Shown piece by piece: positions 32,561 through 42,389 of a stretch of DNA of 61,019 nt. Under the pieces are notes generated by a model. It saw nothing but the letters and a program-made list of their open reading frames with translations. It ran no database searches and was not told where the DNA came from. Numbering within the stretch: the stretch's first letter is position 1; each line of letters begins with the position of its first letter. Made by a program: the position numbers and the translations under genes. Source of the stretch: Pelagibacteraceae bacterium AG-426-G02 (lineage in GTDB: Bacteria; Pseudomonadota; Alphaproteobacteria; Pelagibacterales; Pelagibacteraceae); contig QCNQ01000007.1 of assembly GCA_003213155.1 (NCBI GenBank), positions 1 to 61,019 on the forward strand, given 5' to 3'.

Positions 32561-33388
32561 TTAGTCTCTTAAGAGGTCGTTAATAGAAGTTTTAGATCTT
32601 GTTTTTTCATCAACTTGTTTAATTATTACTGCACAATACAAGGAGGGTGCAGAAGAATTATTTTTATCAGGCAATGAGCCTGGAACTACAACTGAATAAG
32701 GTGGTATTTTACCATAAGTAATTTTCCCAGTTTTCCTTTCAACTATTTTTGTTGATTGACCGATATACATACCCATACTTAAAACTGAACCTTCTCCAAC
32801 AATTACGCCTTCAACTACCTCTGACATCGCTCCAAGAAATACATTATCCTCTATGATTGTTGGTAAAGCTTGCGCAGGTTCTAGAACTCCACCAACACCC
32901 GAACCTGCAGAAATATGGCAATTCTTACCTATCTGACAACAACTACCAGCTCTTGCAAAAGTATCTATCATCGTTCCTTCGTCAATATATGCTCCAATGT
33001 TTACATAACATGGCATAAGAACAGCGTTTTTTCCGACAAATGAACCTTTTCTTACTGGTGAGTTCGGAACCATTCTAAAACCTGCTTTTTCATGATCAGC
33101 TTTGGTCCATCCCGCAGTTTTACCTTTCAATAAATGTGATTTATCGTACCAACTACTATAAGGACCATTTAAATTTTCCATTGGGTAAATTCTAAAACTT
33201 AACATTATAGCTTTCTTAAGGTGCTGATGAGTTACCCATTCTCCATTTATTTTCTCAGCAACTCTTGATTTACCACTATCTAAATCAGCAATAACTTGGT
33301 TAATAGCATCTTTTAAATTTTGATTAGAATTTTGGTTTACCTGATCTTTATTTTCCCAAGCATCATTGATTATTTTTTCTAAAGACAT
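32561..33388 (-). CDS. dapD: 2,3,4,5-tetrahydropyridine-2,6-dicarboxylate N-succinyltransferase
   Basis: This 275-residue trimeric acyltransferase uses succinyl-CoA to open tetrahydrodipicolinate. It shows an N-terminal helical domain and a left-handed beta-helix of hexapeptide repeats (about residues 110-230, for example [18 protein letters not shown]), with the block [19 protein letters not shown]. Its length is typical. It is 2 bases from dapE and 2 bases from the HAD gene. Confidence 0.97.
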   Translation of the reverse strand: MSLEKIINDAWENKDQVNQNSNQNLKDAINQVIADLDSGKSRVAEKINGEWVTHQHLKKAIMLSFRIYPMENLNGPYSSWYDKSHLLKGKTAGWTKADHEKAGFRMVPNSPVRKGSFVGKNAVLMPCYVNIGAYIDEGTMIDTFARAGSCCQIGKNCHISAGSGVGGVLEPAQALPTIIEDNVFLGAMSEVVEGVIVGEGSVLSMGMYIGQSTKIVERKTGKITYGKIPPYSVVVPGSLPDKNNSSAPSLYCAVIIKQVDEKTRSKTSINDLLRD

Positions 33389-33390
33389 AA

Positions 33391-34080
33391 TTAATTACTT
33401 TTTAATAGCCTTATTTCTTTTAGAAATAAAGACAGATTTTCAATTTTGTGTGAAATAAAATCTTTGTCTGCATCCATTTTTCCAAAATGCTCATCATTAA
33501 TTAACCAAACGGTTGTACAACCTCGTTCGTGACCTATACTTAAATTTTTAGCTATATCCTCAATGTAAATAGTCTCTTTTGGATTTATACCAAATTTTTT
33601 TACCATTAAGTCAAAGGTTTCTGCTTCTGGTTTAGGTACATAACCAGCGTCTTTAATATCAAAAACCTTATCTCTTCCAAACAAATCATACACACCCAAG
33701 TGAGTTAAAATATTAGCAGCATGTTCAGCACTACCATTGGTGAAGATAAATTTTTCCATATCTAATTGTTTAAGCTCATTTCTCATAATTTTATCTTCTT
33801 TCATAAATGATAAATCAATTTCATGGACGTAAGATAAAAATTCATCTGGTGATATTCCATTATGGACCATTAATCCTCTTAATGATGTATTATATTTATA
33901 GAAATAATTTGTTTGTAATTCTTTAGCTTTATCTTTATCAATTTTAAGTTTTTCAGATATAAATTGAGTCATCCTCATTGAAACTTGACCAAATACACGC
34001 TCTAAAGAATAGTTATTATGCTTTCCATAACAAACACCATCAAGATCAAGTAGCAAATATTTTTTTTCTTTTAAGTTCAT
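33391..34080 (-). CDS. HAD-family hydrolase, pyrimidine 5'-nucleotidase-like
   Basis: I choose the ATG at 34080 (229 residues): it overlaps the argB stop as ATGA and puts the nucleophile motif [11 protein letters not shown] near the N-terminus. A longer frame from 34131 runs backward into argB. Motif II is FTNGS, the motif III Lys lies in YVPKPE, and motif IV is IYIEDIAKN. The helical cap and the position between argB and dapD match the alphaproteobacterial pyrimidine 5'-nucleotidase-like group. The substrate is an inference. In place of the usual DLDNTLYP the motif reads DLDGVCYG. Confidence 0.85.
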   Translation of the reverse strand: MNLKEKKYLLLDLDGVCYGKHNNYSLERVFGQVSMRMTQFISEKLKIDKDKAKELQTNYFYKYNTSLRGLMVHNGISPDEFLSYVHEIDLSFMKEDKIMRNELKQLDMEKFIFTNGSAEHAANILTHLGVYDLFGRDKVFDIKDAGYVPKPEAETFDLMVKKFGINPKETIYIEDIAKNLSIGHERGCTTVWLINDEHFGKMDADKDFISHKIENLSLFLKEIRLLKSN

Positions 34081-34925
34081 TTTCTTATTAATGTACCTGA
34101 TCCCTTGTCTGAGAAAATTTCCCATAAACAAGAATGCTGTTTTGTACCATTAATTATACCTGCTGCTGTAACTCCATTATTAACAGCATCTAGACAAGCA
34201 TTTATTTTGGGTATCATTCCTTCGGTGATTGTCTCATCTTTTACCATCTCTAATATTTCGGATGAGGATATTTCATCTATAAGTTTTTTTTCTTTATTTA
34301 AAACACCATCAACATTTGTCATCAATAGTAATCTCCTTGATTTGACAGATTTGGCTACAGCCATTGCCGCAGTATCACCATTAATATTATGTGTTTGATT
34401 TTTTTTATCTAAGCCTAATGGTGAAATAATCGGTATTTTATTTTGTTGAATTATATTCAATAAAATATCGTTATTGATCTTATTTGGTAGGCCAACAAAA
34501 CCCAGTTCTTTTGCTTCTGGTACGACTTCAATAATATTATCTTTTTTTGTGTGAATGGAAACTGCTTCTGTATTTTTTTTGTCCAAAGAGCTGACAATAT
34601 CATTATTAAAATCTATTAAGACTGACTCAACAATGTTTATAATTTTTTCATCGGTGACTCTTAGCCCTCTTATAAATTTCGATTGAATATTAGATTTATC
34701 TAACTCTCTCTTGATTCTTGGACCTCCACCATGAACTACAATAACTGAAAGACCTAATTTATTTAAAATACTTAAATCAGTAATAAAATTATCAAAGATA
34801 TTTCTATCAATTAAAACATTTCCTCCATATTTAATGACTATCAAGTCATTTTTATATTTTTCTATATATTTATTAACCTCGTTTATTGGAGGTCCGTTTT
34901 CAGGAAGAATTTTTTTTAAGTCCAT
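34077..34925 (-). CDS. argB: Acetylglutamate kinase
   Basis: This 282-residue amino-acid kinase phosphorylates N-acetylglutamate, the second step of arginine synthesis. Motifs: IKYGGNVL (ATP phosphate), VVHGGGPRI (substrate), NINGDTAA and LLMTNVDGVL (nucleotide). The length is normal. It sits 20 bases after yidC. In many alphaproteobacteria engB lies between yidC and argB; no such gene is present here. Confidence 0.96.
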   Translation of the reverse strand: MDLKKILPENGPPINEVNKYIEKYKNDLIVIKYGGNVLIDRNIFDNFITDLSILNKLGLSVIVVHGGGPRIKRELDKSNIQSKFIRGLRVTDEKIINIVESVLIDFNNDIVSSLDKKNTEAVSIHTKKDNIIEVVPEAKELGFVGLPNKINNDILLNIIQQNKIPIISPLGLDKKNQTHNINGDTAAMAVAKSVKSRRLLLMTNVDGVLNKEKKLIDEISSSEILEMVKDETITEGMIPKINACLDAVNNGVTAAGIINGTKQHSCLWEIFSDKGSGTLIRK

Positions 34926-34945
34926 TAATTTATTTAAATTAAAAT

Positions 34946-36625
34946 TTAGGTTGTTGTTTTGACTGTTGTTCTTCTCATAATAAATACTTGCTGAGCCATT
35001 GTTAAAATATTATTAACAGTCCAGTAAATAACTAACCCACTTGGGAATGGTGCGAGTATTACAGTTAAGAAAAGCGGGAAGAAAGCAAAAATTTTAGCCT
35101 GCATTGGATCAGTAGGTGCGGGATTTAATTTTTGTTGCACCCACATTGAAACTCCCATTGCTACTGGCCAAGCCCCAATAACCAAGAAACTTGGAACGTC
35201 GTAAGGCAACAAACCAAAAATATTAAATATACTTGTAGGATCTCTCTCACTTAAATCATGAATCCATCCATAGAATGGCATTTGTCTCATTTCAATAGTG
35301 ACAAACAAAACTTTATATAATGCAAAAAATACAGGTATTTGAACAAGAATTGGCAAACAACCTGACATTGGGTTTACTTTTTCCTTTTTGTAAAGAGCCA
35401 TCATTTCTTGTTGAAGTTTCATTTTATCATTTTTATGCAACTCTTTAAGACGAACCATTTCTGGTTGAAGAACTTTCATTTTTGCCATGCTTTTAAATGA
35501 AAAGTTAGCCAATGGAAAAAAAACTAAACGAATACAAATAGTGATAGCTATAATTGCCAAACCATAGTTTCCAAGTAGTTTAAAGAAATAATCAATTCCA
35601 TAAAATAGAGGCTTGGTTATGAAGTATAAAAATCCCCAATCAATAACTAAATCAAATTTATCTATGTTGAGTTTTTCAGCATATCCGTCTATCACATCCA
35701 CTCTTTTTGCCGCAACGATAATTTGTAATTCTTCTTCAATTGAACTTTTTTCATTTAATGCTAAAGGATCTGTAGAAATAAAATTTGCTCTAAATTTATT
35801 TTTATAGTCGAATGTTGTTTTAAATTCTTTATCTTTTGGTGGTATTAAGGAAGTAATCCAATATTTATCACTTATCCCTAACCACCCTTTATTAGCTATT
35901 TTAGTAAACTTCTTTTCCTGAATATCATCATAATCCTCCTCTATTAATTCATCATCCAAAGTTGCAATGAGTCCTTCATGAAGAATTAAAAAATCAATTA
36001 TTTCCGGAATTTCATTTCTTATTATTTGTCCATATGAGTAAAAATCATATTTTTTATTACTCTCATTAATTATCTTTTGTTTAACAGTAAAAAGATATTT
36101 ATCATCTAACGATATTATTTTTTCAAATTTTAGACCCTGTTCGTTGGACCATGATAGTTTTATTGGAGACCCGTCTGTGAGTTTGTTATTACCTTCTATT
36201 GACCAAATTGTATCTGAGTTAGGAACATCAATATTTTTATCAGAAGTAACAAAACCACTATCTATTAGATATCCCTCCTTAATATTTCGAGGTCCTAATA
36301 AAGTTACTCTTTGTTCATTTTCGAGGGTTACTTTATAATTTTTGAAAGTTAAATCATCAATTGATGCACCTTTTAATGATATTGAACCTATAATATTATC
36401 ATTTTCAAACTGAATTCTTTCACTTTCTTTTAATGCATCATCTCGTGAAATTGTAATTTGTGTTTCCTTTTGCTCTAAACTTGGTGCATCACCGCTTTGT
36501 TCAATTTTTTCTTTTTCAACAATGTTTTGATCCACTGTTGATTTTTCTGGAACAAAGAATAATGCCCACAAAACAATTACAGCAGATGATAAAGCTATAG
36601 CCGCTATTGTATTTTTAGAGTCCAT
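34946..36625 (-). CDS. yidC: Membrane protein insertase YidC
   Basis: YidC (559 residues) inserts and folds inner-membrane proteins with or without Sec. It has an N-terminal membrane helix (about residues 8-24), a large periplasmic beta-sandwich domain (about 55-330), and a C-terminal conserved helical core. The cytoplasmic hairpin region MKVLQPEMVRLKELH and MSGCLPILVQIPVF are the family signature. It starts on the last base of yidD and belongs to the rpmH operon. Confidence 0.97.
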   Translation of the reverse strand: MDSKNTIAAIALSSAVIVLWALFFVPEKSTVDQNIVEKEKIEQSGDAPSLEQKETQITISRDDALKESERIQFENDNIIGSISLKGASIDDLTFKNYKVTLENEQRVTLLGPRNIKEGYLIDSGFVTSDKNIDVPNSDTIWSIEGNNKLTDGSPIKLSWSNEQGLKFEKIISLDDKYLFTVKQKIINESNKKYDFYSYGQIIRNEIPEIIDFLILHEGLIATLDDELIEEDYDDIQEKKFTKIANKGWLGISDKYWITSLIPPKDKEFKTTFDYKNKFRANFISTDPLALNEKSSIEEELQIIVAAKRVDVIDGYAEKLNIDKFDLVIDWGFLYFITKPLFYGIDYFFKLLGNYGLAIIAITICIRLVFFPLANFSFKSMAKMKVLQPEMVRLKELHKNDKMKLQQEMMALYKKEKVNPMSGCLPILVQIPVFFALYKVLFVTIEMRQMPFYGWIHDLSERDPTSIFNIFGLLPYDVPSFLVIGAWPVAMGVSMWVQQKLNPAPTDPMQAKIFAFFPLFLTVILAPFPSGLVIYWTVNNILTMAQQVFIMRRTTVKTTT

Positions 36626-36864
36626 TATTTTTTAACTTTTATTTCTTTTTTTACGGGATCAATTCCACCTTCTTTAAAAGGGTGGCATGAAAGAATTCTT
36701 TTTAAACTTAAATATCCACCCTTAAAAAAACCATAAGTTTTTAATGCTTCAATGCTATAATCGGAACAAGATGGAAAGTACCTACAAGAGTTACCAAGTA
36801 ATGGACTTATTAGGTATTTGTAACCCTGAATTAATTTTATAAATATAATTGTAAAAATGTTCAT
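36625..36864 (-). CDS. yidD: Membrane protein insertion efficiency factor YidD
   Basis: This 79-residue small protein with an amphipathic N-terminus has the signature [22 protein letters not shown] and the C-terminal [12 protein letters not shown]. It assists YidC-dependent insertion. It overlaps rnpA by one base upstream and yidC by one base downstream, so rnpA, yidD and yidC are tightly coupled. Confidence 0.96.
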   Translation of the reverse strand: MNIFTIIFIKLIQGYKYLISPLLGNSCRYFPSCSDYSIEALKTYGFFKGGYLSLKRILSCHPFKEGGIDPVKKEIKVKK

Positions 36865-37205
36865 TATTTAATTTTTTTAAAATCCTGAAATAAGGTTTCT
36901 TTTATAATTTTAAATTCATTATTTAGCATAGTTGACTTAGCAATAACAAGATATGAATAGTGATATTTTAGAGATATTTCTTTAACAGCATCATTCATAA
37001 TATTCCTTAGTCTCCTCTTTATTTTGTTTCTCTTTACAGCATTTCCTATCTTCTTCTTAGTTACAAAAGAAATATTAAGTTTTTGATTATTTTTTTTATC
37101 TATATTACCAAAAAAAATTGTTACATATCTGTTTGATACTTTTTTCTTTTTGAGCAAAGTTTTAAAGTCTTCATTCTTTGAAAGAGCAACAATTTTGCTT
37201 TTCAT
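36864..37205 (-). CDS. rnpA: Ribonuclease P protein component
   Basis: This 113-residue basic protein binds RNase P RNA and helps 5' maturation of tRNAs. It shows the RNR motif [15 protein letters not shown] and the conserved N-terminal [14 protein letters not shown] segment. Its place directly after rpmH is the universal arrangement. The gap to rpmH is 10 bases. Confidence 0.95.
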   Translation of the reverse strand: MKSKIVALSKNEDFKTLLKKKKVSNRYVTIFFGNIDKKNNQKLNISFVTKKKIGNAVKRNKIKRRLRNIMNDAVKEISLKYHYSYLVIAKSTMLNNEFKIIKETLFQDFKKIK

Positions 37206-37215
37206 TGAGCTGGCT

Positions 37216-37377
37216 TTATTTTCTTCTTCTTTTTACAGTAGATGATACTGTTAAATTTTTTCTTCCCCTAGCTCTTCTTCGTTTTAAAAGTTTTCTACCT
37301 CCCTTGGTTTTCATTTTCGATCTAAAACCATGGGTTCGGCTTCTTTTTTTCCTAGATGGTTGATATGTTCTTTTCAT
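37216..37377 (-). CDS. rpmH: 50S ribosomal protein L34
   Basis: This gene of 53 codons begins [20 protein letters not shown] and contains [18 protein letters not shown], an unmistakable L34. The C-terminus ([11 protein letters not shown]) is about 9 residues longer than the common 44-residue form. It is the first gene of the rpmH-rnpA-yidD-yidC operon, with a good promoter just upstream. Confidence 0.97.
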   Translation of the reverse strand: MKRTYQPSRKKRSRTHGFRSKMKTKGGRKLLKRRRARGRKNLTVSSTVKRRRK

Positions 37378-37409
37378 AAAAGTGGTTAAATTTATATAAA
37401 ATTTCGCCC

Positions 37410-37438
37410 TTTATAATAATTAAATATATAAATAGCAA
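37410..37438 (-). promoter_or_regulatory. Predicted sigma-70-type promoter of the rpmH operon
   Basis: Read on the minus strand there is TTGCTA (37438-37433), a 17-base spacer and TATAAA (37415-37410). Transcription would start near 37403 and give a leader of about 25 bases before the rpmH ATG. No other strong promoter is evident before the next 170-bp-or-shorter gaps, so it may drive the whole ten-gene run to the SET gene. Confidence 0.5.
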
Positions 37439-37465
37439 ATAGAAGATTTATAAATACCATGAACC

Positions 37466-38191
37466 ATGATGGAAAAAGCTAAGAAAACTAAAATAATAAT
37501 AGGTTTATCATACTTAGTTTTACTTACTATATTTGTATTATTGTTTTTTTCAAAATTTAGTATCCAAGAAATAACTTCTTATGACTTCATTAAAGAAAAC
37601 AGATTGTATTTTTTAAAATTAAAAAATTCTAATTTGTTTTTAATATCCATAATTTTTTTGATTTTTACAATATTATGGGTTTTTCCATTTTTAGGTTTTG
37701 GTTCTCCAATTGCACTATTAGGAGGATTTATTTTTGGCAAATGGTTGGGTACTATAATTGTGGTCATAGGTATGAGTATTGGTGCAACATTTCTTTACAT
37801 TTTTGGAAACTATTTTTTAAAAGATTTAATTAGAGATAAATTTTTAAATAGATATCAAAATCTAGAGAGAAAATTTAAAAAGTCTGAATTTTATTATCTT
37901 TTAATATATAGATTCATTGGAGGAATACCTTGGCAACTTAGTTGCATATTGCCTACAATTTTTGATGTTAGGGTAAAAAATTTTTTTTTCGCATCATTAA
38001 TAGGAATTATACCTCAAATTTTTTTAGCTGTTTCTTTAGGTAGTGGTTTGGAAAAAGTAATAGAACAAAATTCACAAGTTCCTAAAATTACAGATATAAT
38101 TTTTTCACCTGAAATATATATCCCAATTTTAGCCTTTTTTAGTTTAGTCTTGATTACAATTTTTCTTAGAAAGTCTTTTTATAAAAATTAG
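37466..38191 (+). CDS. TVP38/TMEM64 family (DedA-like, SNARE-associated fold) membrane protein
   Basis: This 241-residue polytopic inner-membrane protein has a start helix (about residues 10-30), helices around 50-75 and 85-110, and a C-terminal helix. The family motif region is GSPIALLGGFIFGKWLG and a later FIGGIPWQLSC-type re-entrant segment. Members are linked to lipid scrambling or transport of polyprenyl carriers; the exact substrate here is unknown. Two adjacent ATG codons make the start uncertain by one codon. The stop codon directly abuts the convergent tRNA-Thr gene. Confidence 0.87.
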   Translation: MMEKAKKTKIIIGLSYLVLLTIFVLLFFSKFSIQEITSYDFIKENRLYFLKLKNSNLFLISIIFLIFTILWVFPFLGFGSPIALLGGFIFGKWLGTIIVVIGMSIGATFLYIFGNYFLKDLIRDKFLNRYQNLERKFKKSEFYYLLIYRFIGGIPWQLSCILPTIFDVRVKNFFFASLIGIIPQIFLAVSLGSGLEKVIEQNSQVPKITDIIFSPEIYIPILAFFSLVLITIFLRKSFYKN

Positions 38192-38265
38192 TGGTGCTCC
38201 CACCAAGAATTGAACTTGGAATTTATCCTTACCATGGACACGTTATGCCATTTAACTATAGGAGC
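38192..38265 (-). tRNA. tRNA-Thr (anticodon GGT)
   Basis: Read on the minus strand: acceptor GCTCCTA against TGGGAGC (one T-G), D stem GTTA/TAAC, anticodon loop ATGGTAA with GGT (plus-strand 38231-38233), T arm CCAAG-TTCAATT-CTTGG, discriminator A and an encoded CCA. G1-C72 and C2-G71 fit Thr identity. The 3' end touches the stop codon of the membrane-protein gene on the other strand. Confidence 0.95.
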
Positions 38266-38287
38266 ATTTGGATCAATTCTATTTTTA

Positions 38288-38316
38288 TTGATAATAGAGC
38301 ATTTTTTCCAAATTAT
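38288..38316 (+). promoter_or_regulatory. Weak candidate promoter before the small Lys-rich genes and dcd
   Basis: TTGATA (38288-38293) and AATTAT (38311-38316) are separated by 17 bases. The gap of 100 bases between tRNA-Thr and the next gene needs a promoter for the dcd-murA-hisD-infA run, and this is the best match I see. The -10 is poor, so this is tentative. Confidence 0.25.
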
Positions 38317-38365
38317 TGCCTTAATTTTTTGATTAATATGATTTATATCTTACCAAGGAAATTTT

Positions 38366-38566
38366 ATGGGTATTCATTACGATTATAAATCAACCAAAAG
38401 TGCCAAGCTTATGGAAAAGCAAGCGAAAAGAGAGAAAAAACTTGCTGAAAAAAAAGCAAAAAGATTAGCAAAAGAAGGCCCTAAAAAAGATGATAATAAG
38501 GATAAAGCTTTAGATGCATCTAAACCAATAACTTTAGATTTCCTTACCAATCCAAATAAAGAATGA
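38366..38566 (+). CDS. Small Lys-rich protein of unknown function, 66 residues
   Basis: This short basic protein starts MGIHYDYKSTKSAKLMEKQ, has a Lys/Glu/Ala helix (about residues 15-40, a likely single long helix or coiled coil) and ends with [14 protein letters not shown] good ribosome-binding site (AAGGA) precedes the ATG by about 7 bases. I know no function. The stop overlaps the next tiny gene by ATGA, and that gene overlaps dcd by TAATG, so these are probably co-translated. Confidence 0.7.
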   Translation: MGIHYDYKSTKSAKLMEKQAKREKKLAEKKAKRLAKEGPKKDDNKDKALDASKPITLDFLTNPNKE

Positions 38567-38664
38567 TTACTAAAAATAAAAATGAGCGCCTAAGCATTGC
38601 GCTTAGAAAAAATTTAAAAAAGAGAAAAATTTTTCAAAAAAAAAATAAAAAGAAAACAAAATAA
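38563..38664 (+). CDS. Tiny Lys/Arg-rich protein, 33 residues, coupled to dcd
   Basis: The frame [20 protein letters not shown]... is 33 codons with a very basic C-terminal half. Its ATG overlaps the preceding stop (ATGA) and its TAA overlaps the dcd ATG (TAATG), so every base of the interval is used. The core [15 protein letters not shown] resembles short basic hypothetical proteins that I recall near dcd/murA in other alphaproteobacteria. It could bind nucleic acid. Confidence that it is translated rests on this overlap pattern. Confidence 0.55.
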   Translation: MITKNKNERLSIALRKNLKKRKIFQKKNKKKTK

Positions 38665-39224
38665 TGTCCATTCAGCCAGACTCTTGGATAAAAAAAATGT
38701 GTAAAGAGCACAAGATGATCGAACCATTTTTGGATCATCAAGTCTCTGAAGGGAAAATATCATATGGACTAAGTAGCATGGGTTACGATGTCAGAATTTC
38801 TGATGAGTATAGAATATTTACAAATGTTAATAGTTCGCTAGTGGATCCAAAAAACTTTTCTGATGAAAACTTTATTGAGCGAAAGGGGCCATATTGTATA
38901 ATTCCACCAAATTCATTTGTTCTGGCAAAGACCATTGAATATTTTAGAATACCAAAAGATGTTCTTTGTATTTGTGTTGGAAAAAGTACTTACGCGAGAA
39001 CAGGTATTATTTGTAATGTAACACCAATTGAAAATGAATTTGAAGGTAATATTGTTATCGAATTAAGCAACACAACTCCTAATCCAGCAAAGATTTATTC
39101 AAACGAGGGTATTGCTCAATTTTTATTTTTTAAATCAGATACCCAGCCAGAAACGACATATAAATCAAAAAACGGTAAATATCAGGGACAAACCACCATA
39201 CAGGTTGCTAAAATAAAAAAGTGA
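38664..39224 (+). CDS. dcd: dCTP deaminase
   Basis: This 186-residue homotrimeric enzyme deaminates dCTP to dUTP for dTMP synthesis. Signature segments are [29 protein letters not shown] and GIAQFLFF. The length is normal. It is followed by murA after 3 bases. The start is set by the overlap with the tiny upstream gene and the conserved N-terminus MSIQPDSWI. Confidence 0.96.
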   Translation: MSIQPDSWIKKMCKEHKMIEPFLDHQVSEGKISYGLSSMGYDVRISDEYRIFTNVNSSLVDPKNFSDENFIERKGPYCIIPPNSFVLAKTIEYFRIPKDVLCICVGKSTYARTGIICNVTPIENEFEGNIVIELSNTTPNPAKIYSNEGIAQFLFFKSDTQPETTYKSKNGKYQGQTTIQVAKIKK

Positions 39225-39227
39225 TTT

Positions 39228-40487
39228 ATGGATAAATTTCTGATCAATGGTCCTTGTAAAATCAAGGGTAAAGTCTCGATTTCAGGTTCTAAAAATGCAT
39301 CTCTACCAATTCTTGCAGCAACTTTATTATTTGACAAACCAGTAACTATTAAAAATTTACCTAGAGTAAGAGATATAGATACTATGCTAAATTTATTAAA
39401 ATCTCTTGGATCAAAAATAATTTTATCAAAAGACAGAAAAACTGCAAAAATTATTAATAAAAAGAATATGAAAACTTTTGCAAGTTATTCACTTGTTAAA
39501 ACAATGAGAGGTTCAATATTAGTGCTAGGTCCATTAATTTCTAAATTTCATAAATCTAAAACGTCGTTACCTGGCGGATGTCTCATAGGTGCGAGACCTG
39601 TAAATTATCATCTTAGTGCGTTAAAGCAACTAGGAATGGAATATAAAATAAAAGATGGATATATTTTAGCTAAATCAAGTGGAAGACTTAAAGGTAAAAC
39701 AATTAAGTTCCCTAAAATATCTGTTGGTGCTACTGAGCAATTATTAATGGCTACAGTTTTGAGTAGTGGCAAAACTGTTTTAAAGAACTGTGCGATTGAA
39801 CCTGAAATAAAAGATTTAACACAATTTTTGAATAAAGCAGGTGCCAATATAAAATGGTCTGGAAGGACCTGCACCATCTTAGGAGTTAATTCTCTCAATC
39901 AAACAAGTCATACAGTTATGGCTGATAGAATAGAGGCGGGCACTTTTTGTGTAGCAGCAACGCTTGCTAAAGGTAATCTACAAATTAAAAATTTAGATCC
40001 AAAAATAATAAATACTGAAATAGAACTATTAAAAAAAGTTGGGGCAAAGATCCAAACTTTGGATGACAAAATTTTTATAAAAGGACCTGACAAAATAAAA
40101 CCTATCAAAAATATAAAAACTAAAGAGTTTCCAGGCATTCCAACAGATCTTCAAGCTCAATTAATGGTATTAATGTGTAAGAGTATTGGGAAAAGTTCTA
40201 TAACTGAAAGTATTTTTGAGAATAGATTCATGCATGTTGCTGAGTTGCAAAGATTAGGTGCTAAAATAAATATTCAAAACAATAAAGCATTTATTGAGGG
40301 CAATAATAAATTTATTGGTGCTGAATTAATGTCTAGTGACCTTCGAGCCAGTGTTGCATTAGTATTAGCCGCAATGGTGGCGAATGGTAAAAGTATTGTT
40401 GGAAGAGTCTATCACTTAGAAAGAGGATATGAAGATATTGAAAATAAATTAAAAAAAATTGGTGTTAAAATTAAAAGATTGAAATAA
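39228..40487 (+). CDS. murA: UDP-N-acetylglucosamine 1-carboxyvinyltransferase
   Basis: This 419-residue EPSP-synthase-fold enzyme catalyses the first committed step of peptidoglycan synthesis. The catalytic loop LPGGCLIGARPV keeps Cys, the residue attacked by fosfomycin. Other motifs are SGSKNASLPILAATLL and the C-terminal DLRASVALVLAAM. The stop overlaps the next gene by one base. Confidence 0.97.
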   Translation: MDKFLINGPCKIKGKVSISGSKNASLPILAATLLFDKPVTIKNLPRVRDIDTMLNLLKSLGSKIILSKDRKTAKIINKKNMKTFASYSLVKTMRGSILVLGPLISKFHKSKTSLPGGCLIGARPVNYHLSALKQLGMEYKIKDGYILAKSSGRLKGKTIKFPKISVGATEQLLMATVLSSGKTVLKNCAIEPEIKDLTQFLNKAGANIKWSGRTCTILGVNSLNQTSHTVMADRIEAGTFCVAATLAKGNLQIKNLDPKIINTEIELLKKVGAKIQTLDDKIFIKGPDKIKPIKNIKTKEFPGIPTDLQAQLMVLMCKSIGKSSITESIFENRFMHVAELQRLGAKINIQNNKAFIEGNNKFIGAELMSSDLRASVALVLAAMVANGKSIVGRVYHLERGYEDIENKLKKIGVKIKRLK

Positions 40488-40879
40488 TGAGCAAATATTT
40501 GGCAAAAATAATTGCAAATGATCAAGAGGGGCTACAAATGATTTCTGCTTGTAGTTCTGGCGCAAAAGTTAAAGTTACAGATATAAAGTATCTAGCATCT
40601 AATAAGGTTTTTTTGTTATCAATAGAAAGAACTAAAGTTGAAACTGATCAAGAAGGTAAGAAAATCAATAGTATCTGTCGATTTGATTTTGTTGATAAAG
40701 TAAGATCAAAAAATATTAATCAATCAAACAAAGATTTAGTTTTAGAATTAATTGGAATTGATTATTTGAAAAATAATGATGATTATGAAATAAATCTTAT
40801 TTTTAATAATAATGCCCACATAGCTTTAACAACAGAAACTATCGAGGCGAGGCTTGAGGATCAAAACGAAATTAAATAA
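40487..40879 (+). CDS. DUF2948 family protein
   Basis: This 130-residue protein of the alphaproteobacterial DUF2948 family is recognised from its place between murA and hisD and from the pattern LAKIIANDQEGLQMISAC and IYLASNK-like strands (IKYLASNKVFLLSI). It is predicted to be a small alpha/beta protein without catalytic motifs. Function is unknown. It begins on the last base of murA and ends 2 bases before hisD. Confidence 0.8.
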   Translation: MSKYLAKIIANDQEGLQMISACSSGAKVKVTDIKYLASNKVFLLSIERTKVETDQEGKKINSICRFDFVDKVRSKNINQSNKDLVLELIGIDYLKNNDDYEINLIFNNNAHIALTTETIEARLEDQNEIK

Positions 40880-40881
40880 TT

Positions 40882-42165
40882 ATGAAAATATTAAATAGTA
40901 AAACTAAAAATTTCGATAAAAATTTGGATTATTTACTTTTTAAGAGGAGAAAAAGCATTAAATCTGACAAAGTCTCTGTAACTAATATTATCAATGACGT
41001 AAAAAAAAATGGTGATAAAGCATTGATTAAATATGAAAAGAAATTTAATCAAAACTCTACAATCATTCCTAGTGCTTTAAAAATTTCTAAGTTAATAAAG
41101 TCTTTAAATCCTAAGGTCAAAAAAGCGATTGATACAGCCTATAATCGAATTTACAAATTTCATTCTTTGCAAAAATTTAAGAATATTTCGTATACAGATA
41201 AATTTAAAAACAAACTTGAATATAAATATTTACCATTAGAGTCGGTGGCAATTTATGTTCCTGGTTCACTTGTATCTTATCCATCAAGTGTGCTCATGAA
41301 TGCTATACCAGCAATTGTTGCGGGAGTTAAAAGAATTGTAATGATAAACCCTGGTTTCAAGGGAAACCAAAATCCAGCTGTTTTATACGCAGCAAGAAAA
41401 TGCAAAATTAAAGAAATTTACTCTATTGGTGGTCCATCTGCTATAGCAGCTGTTTCTTATGGAACTAAAAAAATTAAAAGAGTTGATAAAATAGTTGGAC
41501 CTGGAAATTCATATGTAGCTGCTGCAAAAAAAGAAGTTTTTGGAGATGTTGGAATCGAAGGCATGACTGCAGGGCCTTCTGAAATAACTATTGTTTGTGA
41601 TAAATTCTCAAATCCTGAATGGGCTGCAAGTGATTTAATCGGCCAAGCAGAACATGATCCTCAAGCACAATGTATATTGATTTCAAAAGATAAAAAACTA
41701 ATTAATAAAGTCCAGATGGAAGTTTCAAAACAATTAAAAAATATTCCTAGAGAGTCTGTGGCAAAAAAAAGTTTAAAGAGAAATGGAATTTTAATGTATG
41801 TAGCAAACGATAGTAAAATAATTAATATCGTGAATAAAATTGCACCTGAACACTTGGAATTAAATGTTAAAAACTATAAATCTTTTATACCAAAAATTAA
41901 AAATTCTGGTTCAATTTGCTTAGGAAAATATGCAGTTATGGCAATGACAGATTATAACATTGGATCAAATCATATATTGCCAACTAATGGCTCTGCTAAA
42001 TATTCTAGTGGTATAAGTGTTAATGAATTTTATAAAAGAATTTCTTACATAAACTTATCAAAAAAGGGTATTGAAAGTCTTGGTCCATCAGTTATAACTC
42101 TTGCAAATTACGAAGGGTTAGCAGGACATGCTCAATCTGTGAAAAAAAGAATAAGGAGAAAATAA
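40882..42165 (+). CDS. hisD: Histidinol dehydrogenase
   Basis: This 427-residue Zn- and NAD-dependent enzyme catalyses the last two oxidations of histidine synthesis. Motifs are [46 protein letters not shown], and [17 protein letters not shown] near the C-terminus. It lies with DUF2948 and infA; the other his genes in the window (hisZ, hisG) are 2-4 kb downstream. Confidence 0.97.
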   Translation: MKILNSKTKNFDKNLDYLLFKRRKSIKSDKVSVTNIINDVKKNGDKALIKYEKKFNQNSTIIPSALKISKLIKSLNPKVKKAIDTAYNRIYKFHSLQKFKNISYTDKFKNKLEYKYLPLESVAIYVPGSLVSYPSSVLMNAIPAIVAGVKRIVMINPGFKGNQNPAVLYAARKCKIKEIYSIGGPSAIAAVSYGTKKIKRVDKIVGPGNSYVAAAKKEVFGDVGIEGMTAGPSEITIVCDKFSNPEWAASDLIGQAEHDPQAQCILISKDKKLINKVQMEVSKQLKNIPRESVAKKSLKRNGILMYVANDSKIINIVNKIAPEHLELNVKNYKSFIPKIKNSGSICLGKYAVMAMTDYNIGSNHILPTNGSAKYSSGISVNEFYKRISYINLSKKGIESLGPSVITLANYEGLAGHAQSVKKRIRRK

Positions 42166-42167
42166 AT

Positions 42168-42383
42168 TTGTCAAAACAAGACTTACTTGAATTCAAAGGC
42201 AAGGTAACTGATTTACTTCCAAATGCCATGTTTAGAGTTCAGCTTGAAAACGGTCATGTTGTAACGGCACATACAGCGGGCAAATTAAGAAAAAACAGAA
42301 TTAGAGTATTACAAGGTGATAATGTGACAGTCGAAATGACTCCATATGACCTTACAAAAGGCAGAATAATCTTTAGGGGTTGA
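42168..42383 (+). CDS. infA: Translation initiation factor IF-1, TTG start
   Basis: IF-1 (71 residues) binds the A site of the 30S subunit. The OB-fold sequence has [38 protein letters not shown] and [10 protein letters not shown]. The start is TTG at 42168: an AAGGAGA ribosome-binding site ends 8 bases upstream, and no suitable ATG precedes the conserved N-terminus. The gene is followed after 6 bases by tRNA-Phe. Confidence 0.96.
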   Translation: MSKQDLLEFKGKVTDLLPNAMFRVQLENGHVVTAHTAGKLRKNRIRVLQGDNVTVEMTPYDLTKGRIIFRG

Positions 42384-42389
42384 CCTTTT

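Noticed and set aside
34081..34131. N-terminal extension of the HAD hydrolase
   Set aside because: It runs into argB; the ATGA overlap at 34080 places the DxD motif correctly.
38191..38388. Plus-strand frame of 65 codons
   Set aside because: It runs across the minus-strand tRNA-Thr and has no family resemblance.
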